From positions 38,645 through 102,644 of the forward strand of contig NZ_JACEFJ010000017.1 in NCBI RefSeq assembly GCF_015354735.1: a stretch of 64,000 nucleotides of DNA, given 5' to 3'. Each line of letters opens with the position of its first letter. Position 1 is the first letter of the stretch. The notes under the pieces were generated by a model, which worked only from the letters and a program-made list of their open reading frames with translations, was not told where the DNA came from and ran no database searches. The position numbers were made by a program, and so were the translations under genes. Of the stretch, positions 9,060-17,331 are shown piece by piece. The stretch is from Pararhodonellum marinum. GTDB taxonomy: Bacteria > Bacteroidota > Bacteroidia > Cytophagales > Cyclobacteriaceae.

Positions 9060-9911
9060 CTATATATTAAAATCAACTCGTTCAGGATAGCTGTAGACAT
9101 TAAAGCTTTTGGATTTTAAAAAACCTATTGCTGTAATGCCCTTTTCCTCAGCCAAATCAATGGCCAAACTTGAGGGTGCCCCCACTGCCACAACAATGGG
9201 AATTTTGGCAACCGCTGCTTTTTGGATCAGTTCAAAACTTATCCTGCCACTGAGAAGCAAGATACTGTTATTCATTATAGAACTTTTCATTTGCAGTGCA
9301 GCACCAATCACCTTATCGAGGGCATTATGCCGGCCGATATCTTCCCTCAAAAACAACAACTTCCCATCTCTTCCAAACAATGCGGCTCCATGGATTCCGC
9401 CGGTATATTTAAAAATAGTTTGTTCCATAGCCATTTGATCTTGCATGTCAACAAGCATTTTTAAGCTAACCCTAGACCCATCTTCCTGAATGGGTATTTT
9501 GTCACAGGTTACCGACTGTATCGCTGCCTTGCCACAGATCCCGCAGCTGGAATTCATAAAAAAATTTCGCTTCAAACTGGAGAGGTCAAGGCTGACTAAA
9601 GGAGATAATTTCACGATTAAAACATTGCCTTCTTCCTCCGGTTTTACCCGCTTACAATACCGCATCAACAGGACATCTTCTTTTTGCTTTATGATGCCTT
9701 CCGAAAATAAAAAGCCATAAGCCCAATCCATATCATGGCCGGGGGTGCGCATCGTTGTCGCCAACTCCATTTCTTGCCAGTCTGCTCCCTCACCAAACTG
9801 AAGCCTTACCTGTAAGGGTGCCTCCAGAGCCAACAAATCTGAAACTTCCTGAGCATTCCCCTGCTGCCATCTGATGATCTTTGCTTTTGCTACAGGCGCA
9901 ATAGTTTTCAT
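9060..9911 (-). CDS. fdhD: formate dehydrogenase sulfurtransferase FdhD
   Basis: FdhD passes sulfur from a cysteine desulfurase to the molybdenum cofactor of formate-dehydrogenase-type enzymes. The redox motif is CGIC at Cys123 and Cys126. The conserved C-terminal blocks DIGRHNALDKVIG, SGRISFELIQKA and GAPSSLAIDLA are all present. The start at 9911 is chosen because its ATG overlaps the TGA of the upstream oxidoreductase gene (ATGA), a sign of translational coupling; the open frame to 9962 would put 17 extra residues inside that gene. The partner enzyme is very likely the molybdopterin oxidoreductase encoded just upstream. Confidence 0.95.
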   Translation of the reverse strand: MKTIAPVAKAKIIRWQQGNAQEVSDLLALEAPLQVRLQFGEGADWQEMELATTMRTPGHDMDWAYGFLFSEGIIKQKEDVLLMRYCKRVKPEEEGNVLIVKLSPLVSLDLSSLKRNFFMNSSCGICGKAAIQSVTCDKIPIQEDGSRVSLKMLVDMQDQMAMEQTIFKYTGGIHGAALFGRDGKLLFLREDIGRHNALDKVIGAALQMKSSIMNNSILLLSGRISFELIQKAAVAKIPIVVAVGAPSSLAIDLAEEKGITAIGFLKSKSFNVYSYPERVDFNI

Positions 9912-12184
9912 GTTTTCTGTGCTTTTTGGATGGAAACCTCTACAAATTTGGAAGCAGGGCAATGGGATTCGGGGGACTTGTTGTCAATGGCGACCAACAC
10001 ATTCCCTTCAGGAAAATAAACCCCTACACAGCCCCTGGTGATCGGATAAGGCACCGCCTGTAAATGTTTCAACACCCGCTTTTCCTGATTGAAAATGCTG
10101 GTGAGGTCAACCCTTTCCTCAGGCTCAATTCCTAATTTCTTCATGTCCTCCTCGTGCATCAACACCACTTCTCTACTCTGATTGATCCCTCGGTAGCGGT
10201 CATTGAAACCATAAATGCTGGTATTGAACTGATCATGGCTCCGAATGGTCATCAGGATAAAATGGTCTTGGTGAATCGTGTTTTCCGGTAAAGGATTGGA
10301 AGTAAAATGGGCTTTTTTGTCCGAGGTGTCAAATTTTCCTTCCCTGTTGCAATTGGGCAGGTAAAATCCCCCAGCTTTCCTCACCCTTTGGTTGTAACTT
10401 TCAAACCCATCGATCACCTGTTCAATTTTGTCTCTGACCAGGTCATAATCCTGGGCAAATGCCTGCCAATCGGTGCTTGATCGGTGCTTTAATGTCGCTT
10501 TGGCGATACCACAAATAATCCCTACCTCACTTTTCAATGCCTCGGAAGCCGGAGGCAAATCCCCCATTGACATCCTCACTCTTCCAGCAGTGTCTTCCGT
10601 ACTGACAAATTGCGGTCCCTTTGCCGTTAGATCCGATTCCGTCCTACCCAGACAGGGAAGAATCAAAGCAGTCTTACCATGTACAAGATGGCTGCGGTTC
10701 AATTTAGTGGAAATATGAACAGTCATATCGCAATTGCCAAGTCCTTTGAAAACCATATCCGTATCTGGAGCAGCCAAGGCAAAGTTCCCTCCAAGGCCCA
10801 TGAAAAATTTAACTTTGTTTCCCGCCATGGCTTTGATGGCATCCACCGTTCCATAACCTTGGTTTCTAGGCGCTTGAAAATCAAATACACGCTCCATCCT
10901 GTCCAAGAAAGCATCTGGCATTTTTTCCCAAATACCCATGGTCCGGTCCCCTTGCACATTGCTATGGCCCCTTACAGGCAGCGTCCCTGCTCCCCTTTTT
11001 CCAATTGCTCCTTTCAGTAAAAGAAGGTTGACAATCTCCCTAATGGTGCTTTCTGCATTTCTATGTTGGGTGACCCCCATAGCCCAGGCTATGATGATTT
11101 TGGATTTACTCTTAATCATAGCCACGACCTGCTCTAATTGATCCAAAGAAATTCCGGAAGCCTGTACCAGTTCTTCGATCTTGTACTGCTTGAGGTTTTT
11201 TACAAAGTCCTCAAAACCAACCGTCTGACTTTCAATAAAGGAATGATCAAAGACTTGCCCACCACTTTGCTTGTCTTCCTTGATCAAAAGCCACATGATG
11301 GCCTTCAGCAAAGCAAGGTCACCATTGATCTTGACTGAAAGATAAAGATCCTGCAATTGGGTGGGTTGTCCGATCCATTCCCAGGGCTTTTGAGGATGGC
11401 GAAAGTGCATGAATCCCGCTTCCGGTAAGGGATTGACCGCAATGATCTTTCCGCCGTTCTTTTTCAGTTGTTGTAAAGCGGTTAACATTCTGGGAGAATT
11501 GGTTCCGGCATTTTGACCGATATTGATTAAAACATCGGCATCTGCGATATCATCTAAAGTCACAGAAGCCTTTCCTATTCCTAAGGTCTCCCTCAAGGCC
11601 TTTCCGCTGGCTTCATGACACATGTTGGAACAGTCCGGCAGGTTATTGGTACCGAATTGTCGCACAAAAGTTTGGTACAAAAAGGCTGCTTCATTGCTTG
11701 CTCTGCCTGAAGTGTAAAATACCGCATCATCCGGATGACTCAAACCATTCAATTGACTTGCGATGATAGCAAAAGCTTCCTTCCATTCTATGGTCTCATA
11801 GTGCGTGGATCCTTCTCTGAGGATCATGGGCTGAATCAATCTACCTTGTTTTTCCAACCAATGGTCAGATTGTTGAAGTAACTCGGCCAATGGGTATTTT
11901 TTGAAAAAATCCTCCCCAACTTTGTTTTTGGTCGCCTCCCAAGCCACAGATTTGGCGCCATTCTCACAATATTCGGCTATGCCACTGACCTTGTCTGCAT
12001 CCGGATCCGGCCAGGCACAACTTGGACAGTCGAAACCGTCAGGCTGATTCAGTTTGAACAGTGTCTTTACTCCTCTCCCCACGTAAGTTTCCTCCCAAAT
12101 GTAATATCCAACGGATCGAATGGCAGGAAAGCCAACCGATGAATCTTGGAGCTTACTCAATTTGACTTTTTTTTCCTCTTTCAA
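9908..12184 (-). CDS. FdhF/YdeP-type molybdopterin oxidoreductase
   Basis: A 758-residue molybdopterin-dependent oxidoreductase related to formate dehydrogenase alpha subunits and to YdeP. Near the N-terminus FDCPSCAWPDP (Cys53, Cys56) and a further Cys73 replace the usual four-cysteine Fe-S motif of classical FdhF. PDCSNMCHEASGKAL marks the cofactor-binding core, and the C-terminus has the Mo-bis-MGD binding domain with SIYGFNDRYRG. No Tat signal is seen, so the enzyme is cytoplasmic. It starts at TTG 12184; the frame is closed upstream by a stop with no ATG available. The coupled fdhD supports a formate-dehydrogenase-like cofactor, but the substrate is unproven. Confidence 0.88.
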   Translation of the reverse strand: MKEEKKVKLSKLQDSSVGFPAIRSVGYYIWEETYVGRGVKTLFKLNQPDGFDCPSCAWPDPDADKVSGIAEYCENGAKSVAWEATKNKVGEDFFKKYPLAELLQQSDHWLEKQGRLIQPMILREGSTHYETIEWKEAFAIIASQLNGLSHPDDAVFYTSGRASNEAAFLYQTFVRQFGTNNLPDCSNMCHEASGKALRETLGIGKASVTLDDIADADVLINIGQNAGTNSPRMLTALQQLKKNGGKIIAVNPLPEAGFMHFRHPQKPWEWIGQPTQLQDLYLSVKINGDLALLKAIMWLLIKEDKQSGGQVFDHSFIESQTVGFEDFVKNLKQYKIEELVQASGISLDQLEQVVAMIKSKSKIIIAWAMGVTQHRNAESTIREIVNLLLLKGAIGKRGAGTLPVRGHSNVQGDRTMGIWEKMPDAFLDRMERVFDFQAPRNQGYGTVDAIKAMAGNKVKFFMGLGGNFALAAPDTDMVFKGLGNCDMTVHISTKLNRSHLVHGKTALILPCLGRTESDLTAKGPQFVSTEDTAGRVRMSMGDLPPASEALKSEVGIICGIAKATLKHRSSTDWQAFAQDYDLVRDKIEQVIDGFESYNQRVRKAGGFYLPNCNREGKFDTSDKKAHFTSNPLPENTIHQDHFILMTIRSHDQFNTSIYGFNDRYRGINQSREVVLMHEEDMKKLGIEPEERVDLTSIFNQEKRVLKHLQAVPYPITRGCVGVYFPEGNVLVAIDNKSPESHCPASKFVEVSIQKAQKT

Positions 12185-12525
12185 AACTTTGGCTTTATGC
12201 TGAAATTACCATGCAATTTGTTCTTTATCAATTCTAGGTCAAAAATTTCAATCTTTTGCTGTAGTTTGGTCCTTTTCTGAAGAAATCAGTGGATTTCCTG
12301 CCAACTAGAAATGCCTTTAATGGTTTCATTACATCATTTTCCTTAAAAGTTGTAAATTTTTCATGTATCCAAGATTTGGATACAAAATTGTGTCAGGAAA
12401 ATATATACTCATTGAAGTTCTTCTAAGACTGGTTTAAAATCATTCAATTTAATGTATTTTTTAAATCAGTAAATACAAAGTACTGCCAATTAGCACATTA
12501 GCACTAACCATCAAGTCGATCTATT
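12185..12525. other. intergenic region, nothing recognised
   Basis: 341 bp between the divergent oxidoreductase and M48 protease genes. It is AT-rich and must contain both promoters. I see no conserved structure, repeat or coding frame in it. Confidence 0.5.
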
Positions 12526-13971
12526 ATGAAAACAACCCAATCCCTATTCGTATGGTTGACAGCCTTCTTTCTGTTGGGATTGATAGGCTGTGCCAGGAAC
12601 CCTGTGACAGGAAAGCGGCAGCTTGTTTTGATGTCAGAAGCCCAAGAAATCAGTATGGGCAAACAGTCAGATCCAGAAATCGTCGCATTTTTTGGTTTGT
12701 ATGAAGACCCTGAACTCCAGCAATTTATCACGGAAAAAGGGCTGGAAATGGCCGCCATTTCCCATAGACCCAACTTGGCCTATGAATTTAAAATCGTAGA
12801 CTCACCTGTCATCAATGCCTTTGCCGTACCCGGAGGATTTGTGTATTTTACACGAGGTATCATGGCGCATTTCAACAATGAGGCAGAGTTTGCAGGGGTG
12901 TTGGGCCACGAGATCGGTCACATCACTGCACGACACTCTGTCATCCAACAAAGAAATGCCATGCTGAGTCAGTTAGGTGTCATCGCCGGAGTCATCCTGA
13001 TCCCGGAACTTGGGGAATTTATAGAACCCCTATCGCAGGGTGTTCAGGTTGCCCTTTTGGGCTTTGGGCGGGATGCCGAAAGACAATCGGATAAATTAGG
13101 GGTAGAATACTCTTCCAAAGTTGGCTATGATGCCAAAGAAATGGCTGGCTTTTTCCAAACGCTGGAAAGACAGCAACAGGCAGCAGGTGGTGAGAGTATA
13201 CCTGACTTTTTATCCACCCACCCCTCTCCGGAAGAAAGAAATGTTAAGGTGGCTGAGTTGGCCGAGGAGTGGAAACAGAAGCTTAACCTTTCCGATCCAG
13301 AAATCAATCGATCCAGTTACCTCCAATTGATTGACGGTTTGATTCTAGGGGAAGATCCGAAGCAGGGTTTTGTAGAGAATAATTTCTTTTACCATCCTGT
13401 TTTAAAATTCTTCTACCCAATCCCTCAGGATTGGAACGTCCAAAACAGCCCTCAACAAGTTCAGATGGCACCAAAATCAGGGGATGCGGCGATGATACTC
13501 AGTCTAGCCAATGGAGCATCACCGAAAGAGGCGGCCGAATCCCTCCTCACTCAATACAAATTAGAAGCCGTAGAATCTAAGGCAGAAACCATCAATGGAC
13601 TTCCGGCACATTTGCTTGTGGCCGATCAGAAACAGGAAAACGGAACCATCCGCGTAGTAGCCGCACTCATCTCCTATGGAGGTAACATGTATAACCTGAT
13701 GGGTATCTCGGAGCTTTCTAAGTTCGCGGTTCACCAAAACACTTTCATGACAACCATAAGAGCCTTCAAGGAATTAACGGAGGCTGAAAAACTCAACCGA
13801 AAACCCGATGTGGTCAGGATCAAAACCATTCCCAGAGCCATGAAACTTCAGGAAGCTCTAAAGCATTTCAATATGCCCGAGCAGCGGTTTGAAGAATTGG
13901 CTTTGTTAAACGGAATGTTGCTTGATGACCCACTCGAAAGCGGTACTTTGATCAAAGTAGTAGGTAAATAA
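12526..13971 (+). CDS. M48-family metalloprotease, lipoprotein
   Basis: A zinc metallopeptidase of 481 residues. The signal peptide ends in the lipobox LIGC. The metal motif HEIGH is at His128-Glu129-His132, followed by the third ligand region in ERQSDKLGVEY. This resembles periplasmic BepA/YfgC-type proteases that look after outer-membrane protein assembly. The last 50 residues (IPRAMKLQEALKHFNMP to GTLIKVVGK) look like a LysM-type peptidoglycan-binding module, which could hold the protease at the wall. The gene stands alone between divergent and convergent neighbours. Confidence 0.9.
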   Translation: MKTTQSLFVWLTAFFLLGLIGCARNPVTGKRQLVLMSEAQEISMGKQSDPEIVAFFGLYEDPELQQFITEKGLEMAAISHRPNLAYEFKIVDSPVINAFAVPGGFVYFTRGIMAHFNNEAEFAGVLGHEIGHITARHSVIQQRNAMLSQLGVIAGVILIPELGEFIEPLSQGVQVALLGFGRDAERQSDKLGVEYSSKVGYDAKEMAGFFQTLERQQQAAGGESIPDFLSTHPSPEERNVKVAELAEEWKQKLNLSDPEINRSSYLQLIDGLILGEDPKQGFVENNFFYHPVLKFFYPIPQDWNVQNSPQQVQMAPKSGDAAMILSLANGASPKEAAESLLTQYKLEAVESKAETINGLPAHLLVADQKQENGTIRVVAALISYGGNMYNLMGISELSKFAVHQNTFMTTIRAFKELTEAEKLNRKPDVVRIKTIPRAMKLQEALKHFNMPEQRFEELALLNGMLLDDPLESGTLIKVVGK

Positions 13972-14147
13972 TAAAATGACTATCAGGTTGTTAAGTGCCT
14001 TCCGCACACCTAAATGAAATTAATTTCAGGATTTAGTATTAGCAATATCCCAATATCCACCTAATATCTATTATTATCACTTTAAAGCAGAATTAATCAT
14101 ATAAGGTGAGATTGTCATTTGAGCCAGATAAAAAATTAGCAATCAAT

Positions 14148-16160
14148 TTATCCCTCCCAACGCATCACCAAAGCCGTTCTGTTGGGCAAATAGACTTTGA
14201 TGTTTTGGTCTTCATCGGTTGGATACGTGATGCTGTCATCCACCCGGTCAAAACCGCCGAATTGTTTGCGTTCCGAATTTAGGATGATCCTGAATGACCC
14301 CGCTTTATGGGATTGAAATGTAAAACCGAATATTGAAGTAGCGATACTGAAGTTAAACAAAAATATAAGGCCTCCCCGGGTGAAAACGATCGTCTTGTTT
14401 TCAGGATCCAAATGGATCTGTTGGGTATTGGAATCCAGCATCACTTCATGTTCTTTGATCGTTTTGATCATCGCCTTGTCCCAGTTGTCCAGGTATTGAT
14501 AGCGCAGTTTTTTATTATCTACCAGTGACCATTGCCTTCTGGCATACTGGTAACTCCAGTCATTTCCCTCCCGTGGAAAATCCACCCATTCCGGATGGCC
14601 AAATTCATTGCCAATAAAATTGAGATAGCCTTCCCCGCCCAGGCTGATCGTAAACAAGCGGATCATTTTATGCAGGGCTATCCCCCTGTCCACCACAAGG
14701 TTTTGGTCCTCCACCTGCATGTTGAAATACATCTCTTTGTCCATCAACCAAAAAGCGATCGACTTGTCTCCTACCAGTGCCTGATCATGGGATTCTGCAT
14801 AAGCGATGGTCTTTTCCGTTTTAGGCCGGTTGGTCATTTCATGCCACATGTCAAAAAGATCCCAATGTTCATCCGGCTTGTGCTTCAGGGTTTTGATCCA
14901 AAAATCAGGTATACCCATGCCGAGACGGTAGTCAAATCCGATGCCTCCTTCTTCGGGCTTCCTGCAAAGCCCTGGCATGCCGCTGACTTCTTCCGCAATG
15001 GATACCGCTTTGGGCTTCATCTGATGGATCAAGGTATTGGCCAACTGTAAATAGGTGACCGCATCCCAGTCTACTCCTTCCAAAAAATATTTGTCCCCAT
15101 GGTCAAAATCAGTCAGGCCATGGTGGAAATACAACATGGAAGTCACCCCATCAAACCGGTAGCCGTCAAAATGGAACTCTTCCAGCCAGTACCTTACATT
15201 GGAAAGCAGGAATTTCTTAACCTCCCATTTCCCATAATTAAATAGCTTGGAATCCCACAACTCATGGTATCCCCTACCGCCTGCATGGAAATACTGATCC
15301 TCGGACCCATCAAATTCATTCAAGCCTTCAAGCAGGTTCTTGACCGCATGGGAATGCACGATGTCCATGATGACCATGATGCCCATTTCATGGGCTTTGT
15401 TGACCAGGTATTTGAGATCCTCCGGAGTTCCGAACCTTGAAGAGGAACAGAAAAAATTCGATACATGGTATCCAAAAGACCCATAGTAGGGATGTTCCAT
15501 GACCGCCATCAGCTGAATGGCGTTATAGCCCCCTCTATGGATTCTGGGTAGTACTTCTTCGGCAAATTCCAAATAAGTACCGACTCCTAATTTTTCCTGC
15601 GCCATTCCCACATGGCATTCATAGATAAAAAGCTGCTCATGGGATTTTCCAGGCTTGAATTTTTGATCTGTCCATTCAAAAGCCTTTTCCGGAAACCAGA
15701 GCTGACCGGCAAAATCATGGCTTTCGGGGTCTTGAATCACCCGGGTGATGTAGGCAGGAATGCGGTCTATGGCCCCGTTTTTGGCATGGATATGTACTTT
15801 GATTTTGCTGCCATGGACAAAGCTGGCCTTATAGTCTTCGTAAGGCAAAAAAATCTCCCAATCTCCTCTTTTGTCTTTCTTAAGTTTGTGACTGTCACGA
15901 CTCCAACCATTGAAATCCCCGGTCAAAAACAACTGGTCCGCTTCAGGTGCCCACTCCCGGTACACCCATCCATTTCGAACAGGGTGGAAATTGACCCCAT
16001 AATACAAATGACCTTCCGCGAAGTACTTCAAGCTCCCCTCTACTTCTTCTATTTCTGCCAAAGCAGCTTTAAAACGTTCATATCTGGCATGAATTTCCTC
16101 ATTGTAAGGCTCCAACCAGGAATCTTCTTTGACGATGGCTAATTTTTTGACTGGCTTCAC
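14148..16160 (-). CDS. glgB: 1,4-alpha-glucan branching enzyme, eukaryotic type (GH13)
   Basis: Transfers alpha-1,4-glucan segments to alpha-1,6 positions in glycogen. A CBM48 module occupies about residues 60-160, then the GH13 barrel shows region I DIVHSH (about 263), region II GYRFDGVTSM with the nucleophile Asp (about 335), region III SIAEEVSG with the acid/base Glu (about 388) and region IV ESHDQ (about 453). DGVTSM and ESHDQ and the 670-residue length resemble plant and animal branching enzymes more than the usual bacterial GlgB. The start codon is GTG at 16160; an in-frame stop lies just upstream and no ATG is available. No other glycogen gene is adjacent. Confidence 0.92.
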   Translation of the reverse strand: MKPVKKLAIVKEDSWLEPYNEEIHARYERFKAALAEIEEVEGSLKYFAEGHLYYGVNFHPVRNGWVYREWAPEADQLFLTGDFNGWSRDSHKLKKDKRGDWEIFLPYEDYKASFVHGSKIKVHIHAKNGAIDRIPAYITRVIQDPESHDFAGQLWFPEKAFEWTDQKFKPGKSHEQLFIYECHVGMAQEKLGVGTYLEFAEEVLPRIHRGGYNAIQLMAVMEHPYYGSFGYHVSNFFCSSSRFGTPEDLKYLVNKAHEMGIMVIMDIVHSHAVKNLLEGLNEFDGSEDQYFHAGGRGYHELWDSKLFNYGKWEVKKFLLSNVRYWLEEFHFDGYRFDGVTSMLYFHHGLTDFDHGDKYFLEGVDWDAVTYLQLANTLIHQMKPKAVSIAEEVSGMPGLCRKPEEGGIGFDYRLGMGIPDFWIKTLKHKPDEHWDLFDMWHEMTNRPKTEKTIAYAESHDQALVGDKSIAFWLMDKEMYFNMQVEDQNLVVDRGIALHKMIRLFTISLGGEGYLNFIGNEFGHPEWVDFPREGNDWSYQYARRQWSLVDNKKLRYQYLDNWDKAMIKTIKEHEVMLDSNTQQIHLDPENKTIVFTRGGLIFLFNFSIATSIFGFTFQSHKAGSFRIILNSERKQFGGFDRVDDSITYPTDEDQNIKVYLPNRTALVMRWEG

Positions 16161-16403
16161 AAAAAATAAGGTTTATGTTCAGATACCAATTTAGCAAGAA
16201 TTGGGAAAGGGACAATCTATTTTGACGGATAGCTTCTTAAAACATTTTGGAAATTAAGAAATAAGTATCAAAAAAATTGAGTGGGGACATCTTACTTAAA
16301 AGTCACAAAGTGAACCTTGGCCATTGATCCACTCGTTGACAGGCAAAAAGGAAAAACCAACCAAGTACTTATGTTGAATTAAGGTCAAATTGAAAACAGT
16401 TTC

Positions 16404-17327
16404 CTATTCTTTAATGAATACCTCCAAGGTAAAAACATCAGGGTTTTTGGCTTTGAATACCCCAAATCCATTGTTGATATTGTTATACACCTGAACCGGC
16501 TGGGCCAATGGATCTCCACCAGTTGAAAGCTGAAGATCTCCTGTCAAAAAATAATTGAAGTAAGACTCGGAAACATGGGCAAGTTCAATATCGATATTAA
16601 AATCTATGTTTTTGGGTAGATTTGCTTTAGCTACAATGGTTACTTGTCCGTCAGGCAACAAAGCATCATTGATAAACAACCCCGAGCGATACATGAATTC
16701 AGGCTTAAATGCAGAATTGATGGGATCTAGATAGAGTTCCATATTGTAAAAAGCTTGAGCGGAGTCTGTATCTGAGGTATAATACCAATATGTACCTGTT
16801 GCATATCCATTGATGACATAGTAATTGTTTCCGGGCAGGTCATCAAATTCAATTCTGAATTCTACCATTTCATTTTCTCCGAAATTTTGAACACTCCCCA
16901 TCGGGATCGCCTCAACTTCAGTTATCATCACTTTTTCAGGTATGGTTACGAATGACTCCACCGAAGGATACAAGGGATGTTCAGCCGTCAGCTTGATTTC
17001 TTCATTTTCTTGGATATCAAAATCTGTCGTCCAATAATATCCATGTTCTTCCTGAAAGGGGTGGCTTCTTTCCATATACTCCAATGAGATGGTATGGCCA
17101 CTTCTATCGGCCAGATAAACTGTTGCATTTTTTATTAAAGTCATTTCCCTCCTATCTGCCAAAATACTCTGGCTTTCTGAGAGATATACTTTTATGGTAT
17201 CTCCTGGTGTAAGTGAGGAATACATGACCATTTTGATCTCTTGATCCCCTAATTCGATTTCCAAAAATTGCTCGCAGGAAAAAAACGTAAAGGCTGCAAA
17301 CCATAAGAAATAAACAGTTCTTTTCAT
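16404..17327 (-). CDS. DUF4249 domain lipoprotein
   Basis: A 307-residue lipoprotein with lipobox FFSC and a beta-rich body matching the DUF4249 family: KMVMYSSLTPGD at the start, ATVYLAD, and a C-terminal FLTGDLQL region. DUF4249 proteins usually accompany a TonB-dependent receptor, and here the receptor stops 4 bp before this start, so the two are one operon. By analogy with SusD-type partners it may be a surface lid or ligand-binding partner of the receptor, but the ligand is unknown. Confidence 0.88.
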   Translation of the reverse strand: MKRTVYFLWFAAFTFFSCEQFLEIELGDQEIKMVMYSSLTPGDTIKVYLSESQSILADRREMTLIKNATVYLADRSGHTISLEYMERSHPFQEEHGYYWTTDFDIQENEEIKLTAEHPLYPSVESFVTIPEKVMITEVEAIPMGSVQNFGENEMVEFRIEFDDLPGNNYYVINGYATGTYWYYTSDTDSAQAFYNMELYLDPINSAFKPEFMYRSGLFINDALLPDGQVTIVAKANLPKNIDFNIDIELAHVSESYFNYFLTGDLQLSTGGDPLAQPVQVYNNINNGFGVFKAKNPDVFTLEVFIKE

Positions 17328-17331
17328 GTTT

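Noticed and set aside
9912..9962. Longer fdhD start at 9962
   Set aside because: It would place 17 residues inside the upstream gene; the ATGA overlap at 9908-9911 is the natural start.
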